Shown here piece by piece: positions 15,260-23,160 of a stretch of 35,927 nucleotides of DNA. Origin of the DNA: Planctomycetota bacterium (GTDB taxonomy: Bacteria > Planctomycetota > Phycisphaerae > Sedimentisphaerales > Anaerohalosphaeraceae). A model generated the notes under the pieces. The model made no database searches. It had not been told where the DNA came from and worked only from the letters and a program-made list of their open reading frames with translations. The stretch covers positions 1 through 35,927 of the forward strand of contig JAGHBX010000562.1 in assembly GCA_021160785.1 (NCBI GenBank), given 5' to 3'. Position 1 is the first letter of the stretch. Each line of letters starts with the position of its first letter. A program made the translations under genes and the position numbers.

Positions 15260-16529
15260 GAACTCGTTAAAAGTTACGAGAAGAAATTTTCTTGCCGCAT
15301 CGGCGTCAGCTTTTGCGATACCGTATATTATCACATCAGACACTCTTGGCAAAGGCGGGAAACCTGCTGCATCACAACGTATAACTGTTGCTCATATTGG
15401 CATAGGCGGTCAGGGTACGCTGGTCATGAATGGTTTTCTGGGACTGAAAGATTCACAATCAATCGCTGTTTGTGATTGCTTCGAAGATCGGCGGCAAGGC
15501 GGGGCTAAGATAGTCGACGATAAATATACGACTACCGGCTGTAGGCAGTACAGCGATTTTCGAGATGTTCTCGCCTCTGATGATATCGATGCGGTAGTAA
15601 TTGCTACTCCCGATCACTGGCATGTTCCTATCGCTATTGCCGCAGCCAAGGCTGGTAAGGATATGTATGTCGAAAAGCCACTTGGAATGAGCATTGAGGA
15701 AAATAAGGCTCTTCGTATAGTTTTAGCGATGTACGGTAATGTTTTCCAGTACGGAACGATGCAGCGGAGTTTCTCATCTCATTGTGCGTTTGCCTGTGAT
15801 ATTGTCCGTAACGGTTATATCGGCGAACTGAAGGAGGTTCATATTACCGCTCCTACGGGAGGTTCCGGTGGTTCAACAGTGCCTGTAGATGTCCCTGAAG
15901 GGCTTGATTATGAAATGTGGCTTGGTCCTGCACCGTTTAGTCCTTTTACGAAAGACCGCTGTACACCGGGCGGGTCATATTTTTGTTATGATAACTCGCT
16001 GGGCTTTATTTCCGGGTGGGGGGCCCATCCCCTCGATATAATGCATTGGGGTTATCCATATATTCCCGTTGAATACGAAGGCACGGGTGTGATTCCGAAG
16101 AAAGGTCTTTATGATACTATAACAAACTGGAACATACGCGGGAAATTTGAAAGCGGCGTAAAGTTCTTCTTTATGGACGGACCGGATATGACAACGTTTA
16201 TTGGTAACGAAGGGACTATTTCCGTTTCGCGCCAGCAGATAACCGCCAATCCCAAATCGTTGCTTAGAACAGTCATTAAGCCAGATGAAATACACCACTT
16301 AAAGAGCAGAAACCACTACGCAGATTTTATTGGTTGTGTCAAGACTCGTTCTGCACCGTCAAGCCCAATCGACAGTGCGGTGCAATCTGACTTTATAAGC
16401 CATCTTAGTGACATAACTATTCGTACAGGTCGCAGGATTAAATGGGATCCGCAAAATGAAACGATAATTGGCGATGAAACCGCCACGAGAATGATGAAAA
16501 GGCCTATGTCAAATCCGTGGCACCTTTGA
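15249..16529 (+). CDS. Tat-exported Gfo/Idh/MocA family oxidoreductase 2
   Basis: 426 aa from the ATG at 15249 (GGTGG nearby; an in-frame ATG at 15234 is possible but lies deeper in the upstream gene). Tat signal TRRNFLAASASAFAIPYI. Rossmann motif VAHIGIGGQG, DAVVIATPDHWH, VEKPLGM (K143), GWGAHPLDIMHWG and tail NPWHL. It diverges from oxidoreductase 1 after EKP and has a Gly-rich TGGSGGSTVPVDVPEG linker where oxidoreductase 1 has GGPPSECNL. The overlap with the truncated isomerase suggests coupled translation. A role in extracytoplasmic sugar oxidation is inferred from family and signal; substrate unknown. Confidence 0.92.
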   Translation: MANKNSLKVTRRNFLAASASAFAIPYIITSDTLGKGGKPAASQRITVAHIGIGGQGTLVMNGFLGLKDSQSIAVCDCFEDRRQGGAKIVDDKYTTTGCRQYSDFRDVLASDDIDAVVIATPDHWHVPIAIAAAKAGKDMYVEKPLGMSIEENKALRIVLAMYGNVFQYGTMQRSFSSHCAFACDIVRNGYIGELKEVHITAPTGGSGGSTVPVDVPEGLDYEMWLGPAPFSPFTKDRCTPGGSYFCYDNSLGFISGWGAHPLDIMHWGYPYIPVEYEGTGVIPKKGLYDTITNWNIRGKFESGVKFFFMDGPDMTTFIGNEGTISVSRQQITANPKSLLRTVIKPDEIHHLKSRNHYADFIGCVKTRSAPSSPIDSAVQSDFISHLSDITIRTGRRIKWDPQNETIIGDETATRMMKRPMSNPWHL

Positions 16530-16575
16530 CGTAGGGATCAAATAAGCAACATGTCAGCGTCAACAATAATCGCTG

Positions 16576-17283
16576 ATGACAAACCCTGGAGACATTGTTT
16601 TGAATGCTGGCGATTCATTGAATTTACGAAAAAATACAACAAATAAGAAAGATTTGTCAGATAGACAAGTTGGTCATATTGTTTCGTATACTCATTGGGA
16701 TCGTGAATGGCGATACCCGATCTGGGAAACCCGGCTGATGCTTATTAGTTTTATGGATGAACTGATCGAGTGCCTTGAAAAAGGTCTCTATGCAGGTTTC
16801 CTTTTGGATGGCCAGGTTTCGCCTGTGTTGGATTATCTTGAGATCAAGCCGGAAATGAAAGATCGGCTCATTGCATTGATCAAAGCAGGCAAACTCGAGG
16901 TCGGTCCATGGTTAACGTTGCCGGACGAATATCCGGTTAACGGAGAATGTTTGGTTCGCAATCTTTTGCTTGGCATACGTGAATCTGAAAAACTCGGCGG
17001 TTCCTTTATGTGTGGTTATACCTCATTCGGCTGGGGACAGACTGCTCAATTACCGCAGATATATTCCGGTTTTGGCATTGATGTGGCCATGATCGGCAAG
17101 AAGGTAAATACAGATAGGGCCCCAAAAAATGAATTTCTATGGTTAGCTCCCGACGGCAGCGAACTTATTACCTCCCGGTTTGGCGAATGGGGCAGGCATA
17201 ACTTTATGGTTCATGTCCATCTTTCTGCCCTTATGGGAAAGCACTATACTGATGATGAGTTGGCAATATCAATGGTCCAATGA
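16576..17283 (+). CDS. GH38-like alpha-mannosidase, 5' part of a frameshifted gene
   Basis: 235 aa covering the N-terminal catalytic half of a GH38-type protein. The zinc-binding THWDREW segment is present (H40, D42). The block corresponding to the nucleophile motif (usually P-D-x-F-G-H) reads YTSFGWGQTAQLPQ, with Thr149 where the nucleophile Asp is expected. The frame ends at a TGA (17281-17283) in mid-domain, and the rest of the gene continues in the next frame. No signal peptide, so cytoplasmic. ATG 16576 has a poor ribosome site; TTG 16600 has GGAG 8 bases upstream and is an equally good start. Confidence 0.75.
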   Translation: MTNPGDIVLNAGDSLNLRKNTTNKKDLSDRQVGHIVSYTHWDREWRYPIWETRLMLISFMDELIECLEKGLYAGFLLDGQVSPVLDYLEIKPEMKDRLIALIKAGKLEVGPWLTLPDEYPVNGECLVRNLLLGIRESEKLGGSFMCGYTSFGWGQTAQLPQIYSGFGIDVAMIGKKVNTDRAPKNEFLWLAPDGSELITSRFGEWGRHNFMVHVHLSALMGKHYTDDELAISMVQ

Positions 17284-19270
17284 CGATGTGTTTTATCATC
17301 GTGCAGATAAGGACCAGAGAGAGCAGGATTTCTTCATACTCAATAAGCCGACTAAATGGCACCCGGAATGGTTAACACCTGAGATGGTCAATGAGTTATG
17401 GGATACGACTAAAGATAGCGTTGTCCCCAACGACAGATTGATGATGGATGGCGTTGACTATGCTCCTCCACAAAAAATGTTGCCTGAAATGATAGACCGT
17501 GTAAATGCCATTGACCCGCAAAAAGGACGCCTTTGGCAGCATACAGTAATGCGAAAATATGCGGAGATCATGCGTCAGAATATTGACAGATCAAAGCTCA
17601 TAAAAGTGTTTGGTGAATTGCGTGACGGCCCTGCAGGACCAACTTCGGGCAATGCACTGACAACCAGACTTTATGTAAAGCAAAAGAACAAGCTGGCTGA
17701 AAACATGTTAATTCGTTTTGCGGAGCCTTTTTCAGTTTTAACTACTATGCTCGGAGTAGAGTACCCATCCGCTCTTCTGGCAAAAGCATGGCAATTCCTT
17801 TTGAACTCTCATCCTCACGACTCGATTAACGGTGTTACTCAGGACAAGACCGTTCGAGATGTTGAAAACCGGTTGGATCAGGTAATTGACATCTCTCAGG
17901 CTCTCGGCAATAAGGCGATGCAGCAATTAATAATGAATATCGACAGATCAGGTTTTGACGAAAAAGATGTGCTGCTGGTGGTATTCAATCCTTTGCCTTA
18001 TCCAAGGCGCGAAGTTATCGATGCACAAGTGGATATCCCGAATGGCGAAGCGAACTTCTGGCCAAAGGCGGAAAATGGTTTATTTGCTTATGATCCCGAC
18101 GGCAAGGCGGTTGCGACGCAATGGATGGGATCGTTCGAGAAGACTTATCCGGTAATACAGTGGCATAGCAGGGGGTTTCCATATCATTGCAACTCACATC
18201 GTCTGTTGATCGATACCGAAGAAATACCTGCCGGCGGCTACAAGGTTTTCAAAGTCGTTTCCGTTGAAGATATAGAGGATAGGGAGATTTGCCATAAGAG
18301 CAGCCTTGTCAGCACGCCTTCACTAAGACTTGAGCCGCACACATTGGAAAATGAATATCTTAACGTTAAATTCAATGCCAATGGTACCTTTGATATTTAT
18401 TGCAAAGAACTGGACCATACGTTTGCCGACTTGAATTATTTTGAGGACCGCGGCGAATTGGGCGACTACTGGATCAATAACGTTCCCGTAAATGACCAGA
18501 TACACACATCGCTTGGCTGCAATGCAAGGATACGGACCAAAGAGCACGGCCCTTTGCAAGCTACTGTTGTTACGGAACTGACAATGGAGATTCCTAAACG
18601 CGGCATACCTTCTGAGCAGTCAAGAAGCGGTGAACTCGAAGAACTCAAGATACAGACATCTGTTACGTTAAAGAAGGACTGTAGGGCTGTTGAAGTTGAG
18701 GTGACTTTTGAAAACAAGTGCAGGGATCATTATTTACGTGTCATGATGCCGACTGATCTTGAAAATGCAACCCACGCCGATTCCGGCGGTCACTTCAATG
18801 TTGACTCCAGGCCGATCAAAACTCAGGGCCCTGAGCCTGGGTGTATTTGGCCTGACATGGTAACATTGCCTCATCAGCGTTTTGTCGATGTCAGTGATTG
18901 CAAGGGCGATTGGTATGAATCAAACATTCCATTGCAGGCAGACATCTTCAATGTTCCTGTTAGAATTGTTCAGACAAAAAAGATGGCTGGTTGCTTACCA
19001 GCCGGCAAGGCAAGTTTGTTTTCGATCGATAACCCCAATATCAGGTTATCCGCATTGAAAAAGGCTCAGGACAGCGATAACTTTATTCTGCGGGTATATA
19101 ACTCTACGGACCAAAAGCAAAATTCTACAGTTACGCTTTGCAAAGAGATCAAACAGGCATGGCAGACAGATTTAAATGAAAAACGGACCGATGCCTGCCA
19201 AATGGAAAAGAACTCTATCAAGTTAGCTCTTGACCCTCGTAAAATTGCAACATTTGAAATTATGATCTAA
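17252..19270 (+). CDS. GH38-like alpha-mannosidase, 3' part of a frameshifted gene
   Basis: Continues the preceding gene in the +1 frame; homologous sequence begins around WSNDDVFYHR (about 17270). It contains MMDGVDYAPPQ, the metal-binding HPHDSING of GH38, a mid-domain and a long beta-sandwich (GELGDYWINN, VEVEVTFENKC, HADSGGHFNVDSRP) typical of the GH38 C-terminal region. The two parts together would give about 890-900 aa, the normal size for bacterial GH38 relatives. No ribosome binding site precedes ATG 17252/17255, so independent translation is doubtful. An indel or +1 frameshift at about 17270-17285 explains the break. Downstream GH71/99-like gene starts after 34 bases. Confidence 0.75.
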   Translation: MMSWQYQWSNDDVFYHRADKDQREQDFFILNKPTKWHPEWLTPEMVNELWDTTKDSVVPNDRLMMDGVDYAPPQKMLPEMIDRVNAIDPQKGRLWQHTVMRKYAEIMRQNIDRSKLIKVFGELRDGPAGPTSGNALTTRLYVKQKNKLAENMLIRFAEPFSVLTTMLGVEYPSALLAKAWQFLLNSHPHDSINGVTQDKTVRDVENRLDQVIDISQALGNKAMQQLIMNIDRSGFDEKDVLLVVFNPLPYPRREVIDAQVDIPNGEANFWPKAENGLFAYDPDGKAVATQWMGSFEKTYPVIQWHSRGFPYHCNSHRLLIDTEEIPAGGYKVFKVVSVEDIEDREICHKSSLVSTPSLRLEPHTLENEYLNVKFNANGTFDIYCKELDHTFADLNYFEDRGELGDYWINNVPVNDQIHTSLGCNARIRTKEHGPLQATVVTELTMEIPKRGIPSEQSRSGELEELKIQTSVTLKKDCRAVEVEVTFENKCRDHYLRVMMPTDLENATHADSGGHFNVDSRPIKTQGPEPGCIWPDMVTLPHQRFVDVSDCKGDWYESNIPLQADIFNVPVRIVQTKKMAGCLPAGKASLFSIDNPNIRLSALKKAQDSDNFILRVYNSTDQKQNSTVTLCKEIKQAWQTDLNEKRTDACQMEKNSIKLALDPRKIATFEIMI

Positions 19271-19304
19271 AGCTTTTGTCTTAGCTTATCAGGAGCAGGT
19301 TTAA

Positions 19305-20690
19305 ATGAAACGTCTTGTATTTTTTGTTTGCTTAACGATTTATACTTCTATTCTGCCGGCTGCTTCTCAAAAACAGCCTCTTGATCGCGCCGAGCAATTC
19401 GATCTGACTTTAGATCAGGTTATCGCTAAAACGTGCAAGCCGTACGAAGGAAGATCAAATCCATCGGTTGATCCTGAAACCCTTGTCGGCAAAGTACTCT
19501 GCGGATACCAGGGCTGGTTCACCTGCCCGGGCGATGGAAGTGGAAAAGGCTGGTATCATTGGGAGGAACATGTGGATGATGCAGAAAGAGAAAAAGGCAA
19601 GATCGGCGAATTTAAACCGGGTCATTGTTCCATAGACCTTTGGCCCGATGTAAGTGAGCTGGATGAAGATGAAAAATATCCGACTGAATTCAAGCATGCT
19701 GACAGCAGTGTAGCTTATGTATATAGCTCTCTTAACCGCAAGACCGTTGAGCGTCACTATAAGTGGTTGCAGGACTATGGTATTGATGGCACGATGGTGC
19801 AGAGATTTGTTGTTGCAACACACAAACCTAAAGATCTGTGTCACTTTAATACTGTTCTTGCTAACTGCCGGTCGGGTGCTAATGTCCACGGAAGATGCTA
19901 TGCCATAATGTATGATCTTTCAGGAATGACTTCCGCGGATGTTTCACATATTAAATCAGACTGGAAGATGTTAGTTGATAAGATGCGTCTGACGCGTGAT
20001 CCTAACGATAAAGCATATTTGCACCACAAAGGCAAACCCTTGATCGGTCTTTGGGGAATAGGTTTTAATGATTCGCGAAAATACAATTTGGATGATTGTA
20101 GCGAATTGGTTGATTTTTTCAAGAACGATCCGGAGTATGGCGGGATGACCGTACTTTGCGGAGTGCCAGCTTTTTGGCGTACTTTTGGCAGGGACGCTTT
20201 AAATGACAAGAAGCTTCATGAGATCATTTTAAAAGCAGATATTGTTTCGCCATGGATGGTTGGAAGGTTTTCCGGTATCGATGATGTCAATGATTTTTAT
20301 GAAACAGTTTTCAAAGATGATGTATTGTGGTGCAAAGAGAAAGGTTTGGACTACTTGCCTGTTGCCTGGCCGGGCTTTAGCTGGTCGAATTTAACAAAGA
20401 ATAAATCCCAGCTTGGTGTTATTGGCCGCCATAAAGGTGAATTTTTGTGGCAGCAATACGCTGCATTTAAAAAGGCGGGAGTGAATATGTTTTATCAGGC
20501 CATGTTTGATGAAGTTGACGAAGGGACGGTGATTTTTAAATGTACTAACGATCCTCCGGTTGGAAAATCGAAGTTCTTAAGCTACGAAGGCTTGCCGAAC
20601 GATCATTATCTGTGGCTGGTGGGCCAGGGCGGCAGGCTTATTCGTTCTTCTGATGCAGCTGATCTTAATATGCCCGTCAGAATTAAATAG
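19305..20690 (+). CDS. Secreted GH71/GH99-like glycosidase
   Basis: 461 aa with a signal peptide (cleavage near LPA/AS). The mature protein has the landmarks of the GH71/GH99-like group: VLCGYQGWFTCPGDGSGKGW near residue 63, the WPDVSEL segment, HYKWLQDYGIDGTMVQRF, KPLIGLWGIGF, PVAWPGFSW, and close to the end MFDEVDEGT, matching the acidic-motif position (usually EW-x-EGT) of GH99-type enzymes. GH99 members act on mannosides, and database members of this subgroup are often named xylosidase/arabinosidase without biochemical proof, so the substrate is open. RBS AGGAGCAGG. It sits between the GH38-like pair and the UroD-like gene, probably in the same transcript. Confidence 0.75.
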   Translation: MKRLVFFVCLTIYTSILPAASQKQPLDRAEQFDLTLDQVIAKTCKPYEGRSNPSVDPETLVGKVLCGYQGWFTCPGDGSGKGWYHWEEHVDDAEREKGKIGEFKPGHCSIDLWPDVSELDEDEKYPTEFKHADSSVAYVYSSLNRKTVERHYKWLQDYGIDGTMVQRFVVATHKPKDLCHFNTVLANCRSGANVHGRCYAIMYDLSGMTSADVSHIKSDWKMLVDKMRLTRDPNDKAYLHHKGKPLIGLWGIGFNDSRKYNLDDCSELVDFFKNDPEYGGMTVLCGVPAFWRTFGRDALNDKKLHEIILKADIVSPWMVGRFSGIDDVNDFYETVFKDDVLWCKEKGLDYLPVAWPGFSWSNLTKNKSQLGVIGRHKGEFLWQQYAAFKKAGVNMFYQAMFDEVDEGTVIFKCTNDPPVGKSKFLSYEGLPNDHYLWLVGQGGRLIRSSDAADLNMPVRIK

Positions 20691-20756
20691 CATACGGCAT
20701 GATCGCAATTTTTCTATAGGATAGATTTTATAAAACATGAAGAAAGGAAAGTGATT

Positions 20757-21812
20757 TTGGAATTTATACCGGATTACAGGAATTTTTTAGATGCAGTTAA
20801 TAATGTCAGGCCCCCGCGCCTGCCGCTTTACGAGCATATAATTTGCCCGGAAATTATGGAGAAGATACAATCTGTTAAGTTTGCAGACTTATTTATGGGC
20901 AGCAGTTCCGACGTTGAGGAGTTTTTCAAACATTACTGCAAATTTTTCAAAGATATGACGTATGATACAGTATCGATCGAGTATTGTATAACACCGATCT
21001 TACCCGGCAGCGGAGCTATCTTAGGCGGCATGATCGGCCCAATTCAATCAAGGAATGATTTCAACAAATATCCCTGGGATCAGCTTTCAGAATTGTATTG
21101 GAAGCAGGCTAAGCCTGGATTCGATGCTCTTAGAAAATGTATGCCGGACGGTATGAAAGCTGTTGGCGGAGTCGGTAACGGAGTTTTTGAGATCAGTGAG
21201 GATCTTGTAGGCCTTGAGCAGCTGGCTTATATGCAGATCGACGATCCTGAGTTATTTGCCGATCTGTATATCAAGATCGGGGATTTGATGATGGAAATAT
21301 GGGCTGAATTCCTGAAACAGTATTCGGACATATTTGCGGTATGCAGATTTGGTGATGATCTGGGGCATAAAACCAGCACTCTAACCTCTCCCTCTGTGAT
21401 AATTAATCACATTATTCCGCAATACAAAAGAATCGTTAAATTGATCCACGATAGCTCCATGTCTTTTTTATATCACTCTTGCGGCAAGATTTTTGATGTC
21501 TTTGATGCGATCATCGAAGATGTTGAAATTGACGCCAAACATTCAAACGAAGATGGGATCGCTCCATTTGACGAATGGATAACCAGGTATTCCGAAAGAA
21601 TAGGCCTTGTCGGAGGTATCGATGTTGACATTCTTTGCACCGTTGGCAAAGATGAAATACTTGACATGGTTTTTGAAATGGGAAGCCGATTCAGGAAAAA
21701 CGCAAATGGATTTGCCCTTGGCAGCGGCAATTCAATACCAGATTATGTTCCTGTTGAAGGATTCCTTACAATGATTGAGGCAGTAAAGAAAATCAGAGAA
21801 AAGGAAGAGTAA
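20757..21812 (+). CDS. UroD-like (uroporphyrinogen decarboxylase/corrinoid methyltransferase fold) protein
   Basis: 352 aa from TTG 20757, favoured because AAAGGA lies 8 bases upstream; GTG 20751 is nearly on top of that site. It has the URO-D superfamily TIM barrel as found in MtaA/CmuA-type methyltransferases: GMIGPIQSRNDF, GVGNGVFEISEDLVGLEQL, FLYHSCGKIFD, GGIDVDILC and LGSGNSIPDYVPVEGF. The zinc site in MtaA-type enzymes is H-x-C plus a distant Cys; here H240-x-C242 is present but the third position is Ser323 (GSGN). It is not a heme gene by context. Such proteins recur in planctomycete glycan loci with no known reaction; methyl-group or carboxyl chemistry on a modified sugar is speculation. 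Confidence 0.75.
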   Translation: MEFIPDYRNFLDAVNNVRPPRLPLYEHIICPEIMEKIQSVKFADLFMGSSSDVEEFFKHYCKFFKDMTYDTVSIEYCITPILPGSGAILGGMIGPIQSRNDFNKYPWDQLSELYWKQAKPGFDALRKCMPDGMKAVGGVGNGVFEISEDLVGLEQLAYMQIDDPELFADLYIKIGDLMMEIWAEFLKQYSDIFAVCRFGDDLGHKTSTLTSPSVIINHIIPQYKRIVKLIHDSSMSFLYHSCGKIFDVFDAIIEDVEIDAKHSNEDGIAPFDEWITRYSERIGLVGGIDVDILCTVGKDEILDMVFEMGSRFRKNANGFALGSGNSIPDYVPVEGFLTMIEAVKKIREKEE

Positions 21813-21883
21813 CTCACATTTTTTATTATTTGAGAGATGTAGAATTCTTTATTTCTATCTAACGAAGGGATCTTTTGTGGGTT

Positions 21884-21924
21884 ACCCTGTTTGTTGGATG
21901 CCCTGAGTAACTTAACAACAGGGT
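21884..21924 (+). other. Inverted repeat before cassette copy 2
   Basis: ACCCTGTT (21884-21891) and AACAGGGT (21917-21924) are perfect complements with a 25-base loop. No T-run follows, so a terminator role is weak. It abuts the left edge of the cassette. Confidence 0.35.
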
Positions 21925-22080
21925 TAGATACCGATTCTCGGCTGGCAGCCACTGTGCAGGGTCGTCAGGTGTTTAAAAAAAAGAATTGACTATGTTTCAA
22001 GAATATGCTATTGTTAACGTACACGGCGCAGGTTCTTGGGCTTGCTATCGGGACCCAGAAAGACTTGTATTATGAGAAAA
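21925..22080 (+). repeat. Regulatory cassette, copy 2 of 3
   Basis: Starts with TAGATACCGA, shared with copy 3 but not copy 1, then the common blocks through TTGACT, TATTGT and GTTAACGTACACGG to ATGAGAAAA, which here is the start of a pseudopilin gene. The stretch between operator and ATG is more diverged than in copies 1 and 3. Confidence 0.9.
21986..22025 (+). promoter_or_regulatory. Cassette promoter and operator-like dyad (copy 2)
   Basis: TTGACT (21986-21991), 17-base spacer identical to copy 1, TATTGT (22009-22014), then the CG-centred dyad TGTTAACGTACACG. It would drive the pseudopilin at 22072 with a leader of about 50 bases. Confidence 0.75.
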
Positions 22081-22953
22081 AAAGGATTTACCTTGATTGA
22101 GCTTTTGGTTGTTATCGCCATAATCGCGTTATTGCTCAGTATTCTCATGCCAGTGTTGAATACAGTAAAGAAATCAGTTCAGGGCATCTTATGTGCTTCC
22201 AATGTGCGGCAATTGTCTTTAGGGTGGTTTTTATATAACGAACCAAATGGCGGGAATTTAATGCGTGCTGAAAACAATGAGCTGGTTTTGAGTTCTAGTA
22301 AAATTATCCCTCCGTGGGCGTACCAGTCGGAAATGAACCTGATAGGCGGCCCGGACGAACCTCAGGTAGAGTCTGATAAGGTAGCTATCCGCAGAGGAGC
22401 GTTGTGGCCGTATGTCGAGCATATAAAAGTATATCACTGTCCGGCTGACCGTGTTTCAAGACTCGGGCAGATGTCGGCTAATGTGTACAGGAGTTTTTCG
22501 ATGCCGCAATCGATGAATGGAGATGGTAATGCTTCAGGACAACTTAATCCGTGGCAGGCTTCAAAAGAATCCCGCATCAAAACCCCAAGCGCTAAAATGA
22601 TCTTTCTGACAGAGTTTGACGTCTGGGTTCCCGGTGTGATGGGCAATTGGGGATCGTGGGTTATGGATTACGGCAATCTCGGGAATTTCTGGGATCCTAT
22701 CGCGGTATGGCATAACAATGGAGGGACTCTGGGCTTTGCCGATGGGCACGCTGAGATGCATAAATGGAGAGACCGTGAAACCCTTGAGATGGCGAAAAAC
22801 TTTTCGGTTGGAAATGTTTCTGATCCCGCCAATAACGTCGATGTTATTTACATGAAGAACGCATACCGCGCGACTGGAAGATATAAGTGGCTATTGCCCC
22901 ATAGCCCAAACTCGCCGTTTGGCTGGTTTAGGGTTATTATATCCAATGCCTGA
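22072..22953 (+). CDS. H-X9-DG-type pseudopilin
   Basis: 293 aa from ATG 22072. Short leader MRKKG, cleavage before F6, then the TLIELLVVIAIIALL helix with Glu at mature position 5. The globular part has CPADRV, ALWPYVEH and, near the end, H214-X9-D224-G225 in HNNGGTLGFADG, the signature of the large Planctomycetes/Verrucomicrobia pseudopilin family. These are thought to be processed by PilD-like peptidase and to join type II secretion or pilus-like fibres, but no secretion genes are present here. The start codon is supplied by regulatory cassette copy 2. An upstream in-frame TTG (22036) would add 12 residues and spoil the leader, so I reject it. Confidence 0.9.
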   Translation: MRKKGFTLIELLVVIAIIALLLSILMPVLNTVKKSVQGILCASNVRQLSLGWFLYNEPNGGNLMRAENNELVLSSSKIIPPWAYQSEMNLIGGPDEPQVESDKVAIRRGALWPYVEHIKVYHCPADRVSRLGQMSANVYRSFSMPQSMNGDGNASGQLNPWQASKESRIKTPSAKMIFLTEFDVWVPGVMGNWGSWVMDYGNLGNFWDPIAVWHNNGGTLGFADGHAEMHKWRDRETLEMAKNFSVGNVSDPANNVDVIYMKNAYRATGRYKWLLPHSPNSPFGWFRVIISNA

Positions 22954-23074
22954 TTTCAGGTCTAAGAATAACTGTAAGTGTAACTAATTGGATATATATA
23001 TGATTTTGAGATAACGTGCAAGTGTGAAAGAGTTTTTTCTACAGAGCATACCAGTATCTAGTTAACCCTGGGAT

Positions 23075-23083
23075 TGGTATAAT
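23075..23083 (+). promoter_or_regulatory. Extended -10 promoter for the 1491-aa glycosidase
   Basis: TGGTATAAT: perfect TATAAT (23078-23083) with the TGN extension, about 78 bases upstream of the gene. The -35 region is poor, as is usual for extended -10 promoters. The 207-base gap otherwise holds only A/T-rich sequence. Confidence 0.45.
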
Positions 23084-23160
23084 GTTGAAGTTATCCAGTT
23101 GATTCGGATTTATATGTTTTTTTATGTGTCCGTAGGTTTTCAATGGAAGGAAAGGGTTGT

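Noticed and set aside
17262..17290. Programmed +1 frameshifting in the GH38-like gene
   Set aside because: TGA followed by C is a weak stop as in prfB, but the preceding codons are not slippery and there is no internal Shine-Dalgarno; a simple indel explains the break better.
21636..21638. C294 of the UroD-like protein as the third metal ligand
   Set aside because: It sits in the GGIDVDILC segment, too close to the H-x-C motif; the family's third ligand aligns with Ser323 in GSGN instead.
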